Below, piece after piece: positions 14,477 through 23,777 of a stretch of 64,000 nt of DNA. The DNA lies in assembly GCA_039975855.1 (NCBI GenBank), contig JBDWGH010000004.1:248001-312000 (forward strand), written 5' to 3'. Position 1 is the first letter of the stretch. Each line of letters starts with the position of its first letter. This DNA comes from Litorimonas sp039975855 (GTDB lineage: Bacteria; Pseudomonadota; Alphaproteobacteria; Caulobacterales; Maricaulaceae). Made by a program: the position numbers and the translations under genes. Below the pieces are notes generated by a model that had not been told where the DNA came from, ran no database searches, and worked only from the letters and a program-made list of their open reading frames with translations.

Positions 14477-16861
14477 ATGAAATTCACTTTATCTTGGCTG
14501 AAACGCCACCTGAAAACTGATGCGACGATTGAACAAGTCGCCGAAGCGATGACGCTGGCTGGCCTGGAAGTCGAAGAGATTATCGACCCGTCTAAGGCGC
14601 TCTCCGCCTTTACGATTGCCCATGTGAAATCGGCGGAGAAACATCCCGATGCAGATAAGTTACGGGTCTGTCAGGTCGAAACCATTGATGGCGAAAAGCA
14701 GATTGTGTGCGGCGCGCCTAATGCCCGCGCAGGCATCGCGGTCGCCTATGCGCCGTTAGGGGCTTACATTCCCGGACTTGATTTCAGCCTGGATAAAAAG
14801 CCTCGTAAAATCCGCGGCGTTGAGAGCTCCGGCATGATGTGTTCGACCAAAGAGTTGGAACTTGGCGAAGATCATGACGGTATTTTCGAAGCCAACCCAG
14901 CCGATCATCCAGTCGGGCAACCGATTGTTGACGCTTTGGACATGAATGACCCGGTCATTGATTTCGAAGTCACGCCGAACCGGCCAGATTGGCTGGGCGT
15001 GAACTCCATCGCCCGCGATCTAGCGGCCGTTGGGCTCGGAGAATTAATCACGCCAGAGATCGAGGCTGTTGCGGGCACTTTCCCGTGCGAACAAAAAATC
15101 GAAATTGAAGATGCTGACGGATGTCCCGCATTTGTCGGGCGCGTCATTAAAGGCGTTAAAAACGGACCGTCACCAGCTTGGTTGCAAGACCAATTAAAAT
15201 CCATTGGCCTGCGTCCAATTTCGGCTCTCGTCGATATTACGAATTTCATCACTTATGACCGCGCACGGCCATTGCATTTCTATGACTTGAATAAGGTAAA
15301 GGGTGCCATCACCGTTCGCCGCGGCCAATCAGAAGAGTTCGCCGCGTTAGACGATAAATCCTACACCGCCACAGATGCAGATGTCGCAATCACGGATAAG
15401 AGCGGCATTTTAGGCCTCGGCGGGATTGTTGGCGGCGTCACAACGGGCTGTGATGAAAACACGACCGACATCCTGATTGAGAGCGCCTATTTCGATCCGC
15501 TGACGATCCGTCGTTCAGCCAAACGCATGGCCGTAAATTCCGATGCGAAATACCGTTTTGAACGCGGTGTCGATACGGGCGGATTGATTGACGGCGCAGA
15601 ACTGGCGACACGTATGGTGCTCGACATCTGCGGCGGCGAAGCCAGCGAAATTGTGGTCGCAGGCGAAATCCCAGCAAACCCACCCGCGATTAAATTTGAC
15701 ACAGCGCTGAATGAACGTTTGACGGGCCTCAAACTATCAGACGCGGAAATGACGAAAATCCTGACTGACCTTGGGTTTTCGGTTGCCGCAGATTGGACAG
15801 TCACAATTCCGTCTTTCCGCCGCGACGCGACTGAGGGCGCTGACCTCGTTGAAGAAATTGCCCGTATTCACGGCTTCCATAACCTTGAGGCCATTAGCTT
15901 ACCGCCTTTACCGGGTCGCCGGGAGCCGACCGCCACTCTGACCCAAAACCGCACGCGCCTTGCGCGCCGCGCTCTTGCCGGACGGGGTTTGTCCGAAGCC
16001 ATCACCTGGTCGTTTGTCTTAAAAGATCACGCCGTCACGTTTGACGGCGGGCAAGACAATCTGGCACTCGACAACCCAATTTCCAATGATTTGAATTGGA
16101 TGCGACCCAGCGCCCTCATCCATCTTTTGCTGGCCGGGCAACGCAGCGCCAACAACGGTTACCCAAGTGCAGCTTTGTTCGAACTGGGACCTATCTTCCA
16201 AGGCACAGCGCCGGATGAACAGTCCTTATCATTGGCGGGCATGCGCCGCGTCGAACCCGGCCGAAATTGGGCGGGTGCAGATGACATAACGGCGCTGACA
16301 GCCAAAGCAGACGTCATTGCCGCGCTCAACGTTATGGGCGCGAATACGGACAATCTGCAAGTCATGGAAGCCGTAGGGAGCTATTGGCATCCTGGACGCT
16401 CTGCATCTTTACGCTTGGGGCCAAAGAATGTGCTGGCCAGCTTCGGTGAAATTCATCCCCGTGCGCTCAAAGCTCTTGGAATTGAAGGCCGCGTCGTTGC
16501 GTTTGAAATTGCACCAGACAACCTCCCTGCCCCGCGAAAGAAATCCGCCAGCAAAGCCAAATCTGCGCTCACCTTGTCTGACCTCATGCCTGTTCACCGT
16601 GACTTTGCGTTTATCGTCGACGAAAGCGTCAAAGCAGGAGATATTTTGAAAGCAGCGAAAGGTGCAGACAAGCAGCTTATTACCGATGTCAGCCTATTTG
16701 ATGTTTATCGCGGCAAAGGCGTGGATGATGGCCAGAAAAGCCTCGCCATTGATGTGACCCTGACGCCTAAAGACGCAACTTTAACCGACGCTGACATCGA
16801 AGCCGTTAGCGGTAAGATTGTTGAGAAAGTGATGAAAGCCGGCGGACGCCTGAGAGGTTAA
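14477..16861 (+). CDS. pheT: Phenylalanyl-tRNA synthetase beta subunit
   Basis: 794 residues, full length for a bacterial PheT. Domain order: B1 region, EMAP/tRNA-binding B2 domain (about 40-150, HVKSAEKHPDADKLRVCQVE, ending GMMCSTKELELGEDHDGI), B3/B4 editing domain (about 200-400), B5 domain (about 400-475), the catalytic-like core, and a C-terminal FDX-ACB anticodon-binding domain (about 700-794, SDLMPVHRDFAFIVDE). It pairs with PheS and removes mischarged Tyr-tRNA. It is the third gene of the pheS-unknown-pheT operon. Confidence 0.97.
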   Translation: MKFTLSWLKRHLKTDATIEQVAEAMTLAGLEVEEIIDPSKALSAFTIAHVKSAEKHPDADKLRVCQVETIDGEKQIVCGAPNARAGIAVAYAPLGAYIPGLDFSLDKKPRKIRGVESSGMMCSTKELELGEDHDGIFEANPADHPVGQPIVDALDMNDPVIDFEVTPNRPDWLGVNSIARDLAAVGLGELITPEIEAVAGTFPCEQKIEIEDADGCPAFVGRVIKGVKNGPSPAWLQDQLKSIGLRPISALVDITNFITYDRARPLHFYDLNKVKGAITVRRGQSEEFAALDDKSYTATDADVAITDKSGILGLGGIVGGVTTGCDENTTDILIESAYFDPLTIRRSAKRMAVNSDAKYRFERGVDTGGLIDGAELATRMVLDICGGEASEIVVAGEIPANPPAIKFDTALNERLTGLKLSDAEMTKILTDLGFSVAADWTVTIPSFRRDATEGADLVEEIARIHGFHNLEAISLPPLPGRREPTATLTQNRTRLARRALAGRGLSEAITWSFVLKDHAVTFDGGQDNLALDNPISNDLNWMRPSALIHLLLAGQRSANNGYPSAALFELGPIFQGTAPDEQSLSLAGMRRVEPGRNWAGADDITALTAKADVIAALNVMGANTDNLQVMEAVGSYWHPGRSASLRLGPKNVLASFGEIHPRALKALGIEGRVVAFEIAPDNLPAPRKKSASKAKSALTLSDLMPVHRDFAFIVDESVKAGDILKAAKGADKQLITDVSLFDVYRGKGVDDGQKSLAIDVTLTPKDATLTDADIEAVSGKIVEKVMKAGGRLRG

Positions 16862-16983
16862 ACTCTATTCGGAACTTAGGCCTCCGTTACTGCAATGCCG
16901 CTCTGCGGAAGCAGGTGTCGCAATTGCGCTACTAAGTGGATATGCAGAGGCATGACAGGCAAACCACCACGTAAGGGACCGTG

Positions 16984-18681
16984 ATGCAGGTTCTCATCAT
17001 TGGGGGCTACGGAACCTTTGGTTTTCGGATCGCTGAACGCTTGTCGGATGAGCCCGAGTTGGAGTTGGTTCTCGCGGGCCGTAACCTTGATAAGGCCACA
17101 GCGGCCTGCTCAAAGTTATCTGGCGCGGCAAATTTCACGCCGCTGAAGCTAGATCGAAACACGATTGATCTGTCGGTTAAACCCGATCTCATCATTGACG
17201 CGTCCGGTCCTTTCCAAGCCTATAAAGGTTCACCTGTATTGGATTATTGCCTCAATCACGGCATTCATTACGCGGACTTGTCCGATGATGGCGGATTTGT
17301 CAGCGCAGTTCTGGCCCAAAACTCACGCGCAAAAACTGCCGACATCGTCGCCGTTTCCGGATTATCGACCTGCCCGGTTCTGAGCGCGATCGGAATGCGG
17401 GAAATCGAAACCAAAATCGGTCCAGCGAATGACGTAATCATCGGAATAGCGCCTTCCCCCAAAGCAGATCTCGGACGAAATGTTGTGTCAGCTGTCACGC
17501 TTTATGCAGGACAAAAAACGGTTCCTACCATGCGCCATGGCAAGCAAATATTGGTCGCAGGACTGACCGAAATTCAAAATGCAACCATCTGCGTGCCTGG
17601 GGAAACACCCCTGCCCCGACTACCCTTTGCTGTCGCAGATGCACCTGATGCTAAGGTATTGCCGCACAGCTTTATTAATCTCACAGATATTTGGACAGGC
17701 GCCGGAACACGGCCTGTCTGGATGCACCGTTTGCTTGTCACCCTGTCGCGCGGAGTTGCTAAAGGCAGTCTTCCAAAGCTTGGACCTCTGGCTGATGTTT
17801 TTCATCGAAGCCGGGCATTTTTCCGATTTGGTGAACATCGCGGAGGAATGATTGTGTATGCAAAAAATAGCTCGGATGCCGCCAGCTGGCACCTAGTAGC
17901 AGATGGAGATCATGGTCCATTTATTCCGACGCTTCCAGCTGTTGCGCTGGTTCGCAAATTTCTAAGGCAAGCGCCTCCTGCCCCAGGCGCCTACTCCGGA
18001 GATCAAATTGTAGACCTAAAATCTCTCTCGCCTGAATTTGCAGAATTAGATGTGACCTACGGCATGCAATATGACGGTGCCGACCTGCCAGTCTATGAGG
18101 GCGTAATGGGGGACGCTTATTTGCGATTGTCTCCGGCTGTCCAAGATTTGCACGTGACAGGATCTGGCCGTGCCTTTTCTGGCTTATGTAAGGTGACACG
18201 CGGGAAAAACCCGCTCTCTCACATCGTTGCCGCCATCATTGGATTTCCAAAAAGCGGAGAAAATGTTCCAGTCAGCGTGACGGTCACGCCTGATGAAACA
18301 GGAGAGAGTTGGACCCGCAATTTCGGTGGTCGGACATTTACCAGCCACCACAGTTTGGGAACAGGTCGCTGGTCCCGCCACGTCACGGAGCGCTTTGGAC
18401 CTATTTCCATTCATATGGCCATTTTAGAAGAGAGTGGAAATCTACGCATTCACACCAAGGGCTGGTCTGTTTTTGGAATTCCATTACCCAAAGTTCTACG
18501 GCCAGGCGGTGATGTCTATGAAACGCAAGATTCCGAAGGTCGATTTGTTTTTCATGTCGACCTCATCGCGCCGTTATTTGGGCGGCTATGTAAATATCAC
18601 GGCTGGCTGGAGCCGGTTGAGAATGCGGGCGCAAAGGAAATTTCTCCGTCAGGGAGTGGCGACCCCCAAACAAGCGCCTGA
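16984..18681 (+). CDS. Saccharopine dehydrogenase-like NADP-binding domain fused to DUF4166
   Basis: 565 residues. The N-terminal half (about 1-340) is a Rossmann fold of the saccharopine dehydrogenase NADP-binding superfamily: VLIIGGYGTFGFRIAERL, then LVLAGRNLDKA, and LIIDASGPFQAYKGSPV. The C-terminal half (about 370-550) is DUF4166, with GFPKSGENVPVSVTVTPD and the GxxW segments. The fusion occurs in other proteobacteria and its substrate is unknown. The ATG at 16984 is preferred over a GTG three bases earlier. The last 85 bases overlap the convergent acetyltransferase gene, so each 3' end is antisense to the other. Confidence 0.85.
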   Translation: MQVLIIGGYGTFGFRIAERLSDEPELELVLAGRNLDKATAACSKLSGAANFTPLKLDRNTIDLSVKPDLIIDASGPFQAYKGSPVLDYCLNHGIHYADLSDDGGFVSAVLAQNSRAKTADIVAVSGLSTCPVLSAIGMREIETKIGPANDVIIGIAPSPKADLGRNVVSAVTLYAGQKTVPTMRHGKQILVAGLTEIQNATICVPGETPLPRLPFAVADAPDAKVLPHSFINLTDIWTGAGTRPVWMHRLLVTLSRGVAKGSLPKLGPLADVFHRSRAFFRFGEHRGGMIVYAKNSSDAASWHLVADGDHGPFIPTLPAVALVRKFLRQAPPAPGAYSGDQIVDLKSLSPEFAELDVTYGMQYDGADLPVYEGVMGDAYLRLSPAVQDLHVTGSGRAFSGLCKVTRGKNPLSHIVAAIIGFPKSGENVPVSVTVTPDETGESWTRNFGGRTFTSHHSLGTGRWSRHVTERFGPISIHMAILEESGNLRIHTKGWSVFGIPLPKVLRPGGDVYETQDSEGRFVFHVDLIAPLFGRLCKYHGWLEPVENAGAKEISPSGSGDPQTSA

Positions 18682-19106
18682 ACGACTTCCGCGGGAAGAT
18701 TACCTGAGCTGAGTCCACAATCCCCGACAAAACCAAAACGATAATAATAATTGGGATCGCCGACCAGCACGCAAGCGCGGGCATTGATTGACCGTAATCG
18801 CGCCAGACCCTCATTGATTAGCGCTGTACCTATTCCTTGATGTCGAAGCTCAGGGTCGGCCGCAACCGGGCCCAATGCGTAAATATCTTTTGAAACGCCC
18901 TCAATACTCAAAGGCGAAAACGCGATGTGCCCGACCAAAACCTCAGCGCGGACAGCCACCAAAGAAATCGTTAGATCGCCGTCCGTTCTCAATCTGTTGA
19001 CAATTGGGCCTTCAGTTCCGGAGCTAAATTCCTTGTCGGCAAATGCAGACTGAATCAGATCATAGATCGCTCGGTGATCTTCTGTACGCTCGTCTCGAAT
19101 ATCCAA
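18597..19106 (-). CDS. GNAT family N-acetyltransferase (YhbS-like)
   Basis: 169 residues. GNAT enzymes move an acetyl group from acetyl-CoA to an amine; the substrate is unknown. Visible are the YhbS-type motifs LVGHIAFSPLSIEG, ALGPVAADPELRHQGIGTAL (the acetyl-CoA-binding R/Q-x-x-G-x-G/A loop) and VLVGDPNYYYRFGF. The start is set at a TTG (19106) because it aligns with the normal family N-terminus (DIRDERTEDH) and lies just four bases downstream of the eipA stop. Another TTG at 19130 would give eight extra residues and overlap eipA. It probably shares the eipA transcript. Confidence 0.85.
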   Translation of the reverse strand: MDIRDERTEDHRAIYDLIQSAFADKEFSSGTEGPIVNRLRTDGDLTISLVAVRAEVLVGHIAFSPLSIEGVSKDIYALGPVAADPELRHQGIGTALINEGLARLRSINARACVLVGDPNYYYRFGFVGDCGLSSGNLPAEVVQALVWGSPLPDGEISFAPAFSTGSSQP

Positions 19107-19110
19107 AATA

Positions 19111-19770
19111 CTAAATTGGAATAAGACCAAAGCCCTTAGGCTTTTTTTTCACATAGCTGGTATAGCCGACATTTGCGCCTAAACGTACACCTGCGCCCGC
19201 ACGAACCGGCGCTAATGTAATACCATTGGCCCGTTCATAGTGAACAGCCATACCCGCTACGAGATAGGCAGATCCATCTACACCCGGAAAGCGCCGGAAA
19301 ATATCATCTGTATTGTCCAAATCATACACTAGCGTGAAGACACGGCTAACTTCCGCACCAGCATCCAGCCCAACCGTTGGACCTTTCCAGTAGACTTTCT
19401 GCGTCTCGCCGTTCTTCATCCACAATGTACCTTCGCCATATTTCGCGCCAAAGATCAGAGCGCCGCCCCCCTCTTCGCCCGTTATATATCCGACCGGACG
19501 ACCTTGTTTCTTAAACAACCGCTCAAGTGTTGAGGCGGCGCTTTCGGCAGTGACGCCCATATGATCAGAGATCGCATTGACCAATTCAGATTCGTTATAT
19601 CCGTTTTTCTCGCTGACTGGCGGCGCCACTTCACCTTGCGGATATCCATTCGGGTTGCTTGTTTTGGGGGCAGAGGAACACGCCGAGATTGTCAGCGCTG
19701 CTGCGCAGAACATTGTCGTTGCCAAGACGGAACGATTGTATTTTTGGATGGTTTTGATCGCGTTTTTCAT
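19111..19770 (-). CDS. eipA: EipA-like envelope integrity protein (DUF1134)
   Basis: 219 residues. DUF1134 proteins are periplasmic beta-barrel-like proteins conserved in alphaproteobacteria; EipA is needed for envelope stress resistance in Brucella, where it is under direct CtrA control. Here an N-terminal lipoprotein-like signal (ISACSS lipobox near residue 31) precedes the DUF1134 core, including RPVGYITGEEGGGALIFGAKYGEGTLWMKNG and KVYWKGPTVGLDAGAEVSRVF, and ends in VGYTSYVKKKPKGFGLIPI. A perfect CtrA box lies just upstream. The acetyltransferase gene follows directly. The family is certain; orthology to Brucella EipA is likely. Confidence 0.9.
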   Translation of the reverse strand: MKNAIKTIQKYNRSVLATTMFCAAALTISACSSAPKTSNPNGYPQGEVAPPVSEKNGYNESELVNAISDHMGVTAESAASTLERLFKKQGRPVGYITGEEGGGALIFGAKYGEGTLWMKNGETQKVYWKGPTVGLDAGAEVSRVFTLVYDLDNTDDIFRRFPGVDGSAYLVAGMAVHYERANGITLAPVRAGAGVRLGANVGYTSYVKKKPKGFGLIPI

Positions 19771-19794
19771 GGCTATTCATGTCGGCCATTACGG

Positions 19795-19809
19795 TTAAGG
19801 ACGCGTTAA
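19795..19809 (-). promoter_or_regulatory. Perfect CtrA-binding box upstream of eipA
   Basis: On the minus strand it reads TTAA-CGCGTCC-TTAACC, exactly the CtrA consensus TTAA-N7-TTAAC. It lies 25 bases from the eipA start codon and reaches the stop codon of the membrane protein gene upstream. CtrA control of eipA is known in Brucella, so this site supports cell-cycle regulation here. Confidence 0.75.
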
Positions 19810-20366
19810 TTTGGAGGTTTTGCGCGCTTACGCTTTCGCAAGAATATGGCCATAATTCCGGCTACACCCAGACCTAAAGAAATGAAAACTAAGGGGACAA
19901 AGAACACAAATTTCAGCAGTGTGAAAACCCCGGCAAAGCTACCAATCAGCTCAGACGATGTCGCGAGGACGAGGGCGAGTGAACTATCCTCCAGAAAATC
20001 GAAAAGCAGAAACCCCATTGGAGCGAGCAATAACCATCGCCAACGCGACGTCATTAGACCCAAAGACGTCAACCCGAATGCGATGACAGCTTCAAACACC
20101 CAAGTCTGCAAAACCATGTAGATGAGATCAAACCCCAGAGCGGTGAACTTCAATCGCCGACCCGCATCATCAAGTCCGTCAATTGCCGTCTTCGCATCAT
20201 AACCGCTATAAAAAATGCGCCCTTGCAGATAGTCGTAATTCTCGAGACGGGCCAATTCGCCAAATGGTCCGGGGCCTATCATCCAAAGTGTATATACCGT
20301 GAAGACCCCCAGCAAGGCGATAAGTCGCCATCCGGTAAAACGCTCATAATTGTGTCCTGCAAACAT
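19806..20366 (-). CDS. Four-helix integral membrane protein of unknown function
   Basis: 186 residues, unrecognised. About four hydrophobic helices are seen (near residues 14-32, 78-100, 107-130 and 143-170), with a basic C-terminus RKRKRAKPPN. The first loop, about 45 residues between helix 1 and 2, is acidic and probably extracytoplasmic (FGELARLENYDYLQG, YSGYDAKTAIDGLDDAG). It is preceded by oxyR on the same strand after a 27-base gap and followed by eipA; the stop codon lies within the CtrA box. Confidence 0.7.
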   Translation of the reverse strand: MFAGHNYERFTGWRLIALLGVFTVYTLWMIGPGPFGELARLENYDYLQGRIFYSGYDAKTAIDGLDDAGRRLKFTALGFDLIYMVLQTWVFEAVIAFGLTSLGLMTSRWRWLLLAPMGFLLFDFLEDSSLALVLATSSELIGSFAGVFTLLKFVFFVPLVFISLGLGVAGIMAIFLRKRKRAKPPN

Positions 20367-20393
20367 ATTCCGCTCTTACCACGCGAAAACGGA

Positions 20394-21281
20394 TTAGACT
20401 AGCAGCGCCGTTATTTCTTCAGAGACAGCTTTGATGAGGGGTTGTCGAGGGGAGCTCTTCCGAAAGGTCAAATTTAATTGTCGGCTTGCGCCTTGGCTTC
20501 GCAAAGGCTGAACACCTATGCGCGGGCGATCTAGCCAACCTGTCGCTTTGGCCAATGCCGGAACAATGGATATTCCCTGCCCCGCAGCCACAAGGCTAAT
20601 GATGGTCTCCAGACTAGTAACGCTAGTTTCGGCTAGGGTCGTTCGGCTTTGAATATTGCAGAGATCGACGGTTTGATCGCGAAAACAATGTCCTTCCGAG
20701 AGCAATATCATTTGATCAAGCGGTAGATCAGACGGGTCCAACCCGTCAAGTTCAGCCAAATCATGGCCAAGCGGGTGGATGACTAATAAAGGTTCGTCAT
20801 AAAGCGGAATAGACAATAAGCGTGGGGTTTCAGGCGGAGTCGCGAGGATCGCGGCATCCAAATCCCCGTTCAATAGATCCTCCGTTAGGCGTTCCGTGAT
20901 ATTTTCTTTGAAAGTTAACTGGAGTTTCGGGAATGTTCGGCCGAGCGCCACCAAAACGTCTGGTACGAGAAATGGCGAGATGGTTGGGATTGAACCAAAT
21001 CGGAAATGTCCTGAAAATGGGTCGCTGGCCTCTGCTGTAATTGTTCGGATTGCATCGACGGCTCCCAAGGCGTCGTCAGCCAAAGCCAGCACGCTTTCGC
21101 CAATAGGGGTAAGGCGCGCAGCCCGTTTTGTCCGTTCGATCAGCGTCACACCCAAATCTTCCTCCAGCTTTTTTAGCTGAACAGAAAGTGTGGGCTGGCT
21201 AACATTACAGCTCTCCGCAGCCTTTCCGAAATGTTTATGACGGGACAGGGCGCGCAAATAAGTGAGGTCTCTGATATTCAT
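20394..21281 (-). CDS. oxyR: Hydrogen peroxide-sensing LysR-type regulator OxyR
   Basis: 295 residues. OxyR senses peroxide through a disulphide between two cysteines and activates katG and other defence genes. The N-terminal HTH (about 1-60) starts MNIRDLTYLRALSRHKHFG, the form expected for OxyR, and the LysR effector domain follows. The redox pair is visible in GHCFRDQTVDLC, with eight residues between the cysteines as in E. coli Cys199/Cys208. The ATG at 21281 is chosen over an upstream GTG (21290) because it gives the family N-terminus. It is divergent from katG with an OxyR-like operator overlapping its start. Confidence 0.93.
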   Translation of the reverse strand: MNIRDLTYLRALSRHKHFGKAAESCNVSQPTLSVQLKKLEEDLGVTLIERTKRAARLTPIGESVLALADDALGAVDAIRTITAEASDPFSGHFRFGSIPTISPFLVPDVLVALGRTFPKLQLTFKENITERLTEDLLNGDLDAAILATPPETPRLLSIPLYDEPLLVIHPLGHDLAELDGLDPSDLPLDQMILLSEGHCFRDQTVDLCNIQSRTTLAETSVTSLETIISLVAAGQGISIVPALAKATGWLDRPRIGVQPLRSQGASRQLNLTFRKSSPRQPLIKAVSEEITALLV

Positions 21282-21316
21282 AGACGGCACCTATCATAAT
21301 CATAAAAACTATCAAT
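21280..21316. promoter_or_regulatory. OxyR-type operator between oxyR and katG
   Basis: The site matches the four-element pattern ATAG-N7-CTAT-N7-ATAG-N7-CTAT: ATAG at 21280, CTAT at 21291, ATAA at 21302 and CAAT at 21313, giving 14 of 16 bases. It overlaps the oxyR start codon and is about 90 bases before katG. This suits autoregulation of oxyR and activation of katG. Confidence 0.65.
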
Positions 21317-21408
21317 TAGACATATCGCGTTAACATCTTCAGAAGGGTCAAGAATTTCGGACGCAGCCGAACATTTAAGAATCACGTCACACGACATTGG
21401 AGAGAGAT

Positions 21409-23586
21409 ATGAACGATATGACAGTCAGCACGGGCGGAAAATGCCCCGTCATGCACGGCAGCGCGACCAGCAGCAAACCCACATCCACGAAGGATTGGTG
21501 GCCAGAAGCGCTGAATGTTGAAATCCTCCATCAACATGGCGCGCGGTCCAATCCGATGGATCCTGATTTTAACTATCGTGAAGCTGTCAAAGCGCTAGAT
21601 TTTGACGCGCTGAAAGCTGACGTCAACGCGCTATTGACGGATAGCCAGCCTTGGTGGCCAGCTGACTGGGGTCATTATGGCGGTTTGTTTATCCGCATGT
21701 CGTGGCATGCTGCTGGTACGTACCGGACCTCTGATGGACGCGGGGGCGGCTCCACAGGCAATTTGCGTTTCGCGCCGCTGAACAGCTGGCCGGATAATGG
21801 CAATCTCGATAAAGCCCGCCGCCTACTTTGGCCGATCAAAAAGAAATACGGCAATGCCATTTCATGGGCCGACTTGATGCTCCTCGCCGGAACGATTGCC
21901 TATGAAAATATGGGCCTCAAGACCTTCGGATTTGGATTTGGCCGCGAAGATATCTGGGCACCGGAAATGGACGTGAACTGGGGCCTCGAAACAGAATGGC
22001 TCGCGCCGTCGGAAAATCGCTATGCCGATCTCGACAATGCGGAGACCCTCGGCTCGAACCTCGCAGCGGTTCATATGGGTCTCATCTATGTGAACCCGGA
22101 AGGCGTAAACGGTAATCCAGATCCAGCCCGCACAGCCGAACACATCCGCGTCACCTTTGCCCGTATGGCGATGAATGACGAAGAAACGGCCGCGCTGACC
22201 GCTGGTGGTCACACGGTTGGTAAAGCCCACGGCAATGGCGATGCAGATGCATTGGGCCGAGAGCCCGAAGGCGCAAATATCGAAGATCAAGGCTTTGGAT
22301 GGATGAACCCGAATGTCACGGGCAAGCCAAGCAGCCACATTACATCCGGCGTCGAAGGCGCTTGGACAACAAACCCAACAAAATTCGATATGGGTTACTT
22401 CGACATGCTCTTCGGTCATGAGTGGGAACTGACAACCTCCCCCGCAGGTGCCAAACAGTGGAAACCTGTGAACATCGAAGACATCGACATGCCTGTCGAT
22501 ACCGATGATGGCTCAACGAAAACAATGCCTGTTATGACGGATGCGGACATGGCGATGAAAGTCGACCCGACCTATCGCGCGATCTGCGAGAAGTTCATGG
22601 CAGATGAAGACTATTTCCGTGATTGTTTTGCGCGCGCTTGGTTCAAACTGACCCACCGCGATATGGGACCAAAGGTCAATTATCTTGGCCCAGACGTACC
22701 GTCAGAAGATCTAATTTGGCAGGATCCGGTTCCAGCCGGATCAACATCCTATGACGCGGACGCCGTGAAAGCGAAAATTGCGGCGACGGACTTGACCCCT
22801 GTTGAGATGATTTCGACCGCTTGGGACAGTGCACGAACTTTCCGCGGATCTGACAAACGCGGCGGCGCCAATGGTGCGCGCATTCGTTTGGCACCGCAAA
22901 AAGATTGGGATGGCAATGAGCCGGCTCGTCTCAGCAAGGTTCTCTCTGTTCTAGAGCCGATCGCAGCCGATACAGGCGCATCCCTTGCGGATGTCATTGT
23001 TCTCGCCGGTAATGTCGGCGTGGAAGCCGTCGCTAAGGCAGGTGGCCATAATGTGAGCGTACCCTTCGCGGCAGGCCGCGGCGACGCGACAGACGAGATG
23101 ACAGACGCCGAAAGCTTTGATGTGCTCGAGCCTATGGCGGATGGATTCCGTAATTATGCCAAAAATCAGTTCACGGGCTCCGCAGATGAGATGTTCCTCG
23201 ACCGCGCGCAACTTCTTGGATTGACGGCGGCAGAGATGACAGTCTTGCTGGGCGGAATGCGCGTCATCGGCGCTAACCACGCCGGGAATACGCATGGCGT
23301 CTTCACCGATAATGTCGGGTCATTGTCCAATGATTATTTCGTCAATCTAACGGATATGAGCAATAGCTGGCATCCGGCGGAAAATGACACTTATGAACTG
23401 CGGGATCGCCAGTCTGGTAAGGTCAAATTCACTGCGACCAAAGCAGATCTCATCTTTGGATCAAACTCAATCCTTCGTGCCTATGCCGAAGTTTATGCGC
23501 AAGATGACAACACGCAGAAATTTGCGAATGACTTCGTCGCTGCATGGACAAAAGTCATGAACGCGGATCGTTTTGATTTGGCGTAA
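21409..23586 (+). CDS. katG: Catalase-peroxidase
   Basis: 725 residues, full length for bacterial KatG. This haem enzyme destroys hydrogen peroxide. The distal motif (IRMSWHAAGTYRTSDGRGGG) supplies the catalytic Arg/Trp/His and the Trp of the Met-Tyr-Trp adduct. The Tyr is in the GLIYVNPEGVNGNPD segment, the Met is downstream in ARMAMND, and the proximal haem His is in the AALTAGGHTVGKAHG region. The C-terminal catalytically inactive repeat domain is present (from about residue 420). The start is the ATG at 21409, preceded by GGAGAGA. It is divergent from oxyR and is followed by a strong terminator. Confidence 0.97.
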   Translation: MNDMTVSTGGKCPVMHGSATSSKPTSTKDWWPEALNVEILHQHGARSNPMDPDFNYREAVKALDFDALKADVNALLTDSQPWWPADWGHYGGLFIRMSWHAAGTYRTSDGRGGGSTGNLRFAPLNSWPDNGNLDKARRLLWPIKKKYGNAISWADLMLLAGTIAYENMGLKTFGFGFGREDIWAPEMDVNWGLETEWLAPSENRYADLDNAETLGSNLAAVHMGLIYVNPEGVNGNPDPARTAEHIRVTFARMAMNDEETAALTAGGHTVGKAHGNGDADALGREPEGANIEDQGFGWMNPNVTGKPSSHITSGVEGAWTTNPTKFDMGYFDMLFGHEWELTTSPAGAKQWKPVNIEDIDMPVDTDDGSTKTMPVMTDADMAMKVDPTYRAICEKFMADEDYFRDCFARAWFKLTHRDMGPKVNYLGPDVPSEDLIWQDPVPAGSTSYDADAVKAKIAATDLTPVEMISTAWDSARTFRGSDKRGGANGARIRLAPQKDWDGNEPARLSKVLSVLEPIAADTGASLADVIVLAGNVGVEAVAKAGGHNVSVPFAAGRGDATDEMTDAESFDVLEPMADGFRNYAKNQFTGSADEMFLDRAQLLGLTAAEMTVLLGGMRVIGANHAGNTHGVFTDNVGSLSNDYFVNLTDMSNSWHPAENDTYELRDRQSGKVKFTATKADLIFGSNSILRAYAEVYAQDDNTQKFANDFVAAWTKVMNADRFDLA

Positions 23587-23654
23587 GCCGCAAAGACGAA
23601 ATTAAATAAAAAGCGTTGGACCTCCCCCCATTGGCCCAACGCCATATGCGCCCC

Positions 23655-23707
23655 AAAGCGCGGCCTCTCTCGCTCTTCCCTGAAAAGAGAGACGCCGCGC
23701 TTTTTTG
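23655..23707 (+). terminator. Rho-independent terminator after katG
   Basis: A long GC-rich stem is built from AAAGCGCGGC..CTCTCT on one side and AGAGAG..GCCGCGCTTT on the other, followed by TTTTTTG. It lies 68 bases downstream of katG and in front of lepA. Confidence 0.88.
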
Positions 23708-23777
23708 TGGGCTGAATTCACCAACTGCGACCGTTACCCGCGCTTGCTAAAACGTGCGCTCACGCTACATAGCGTCC

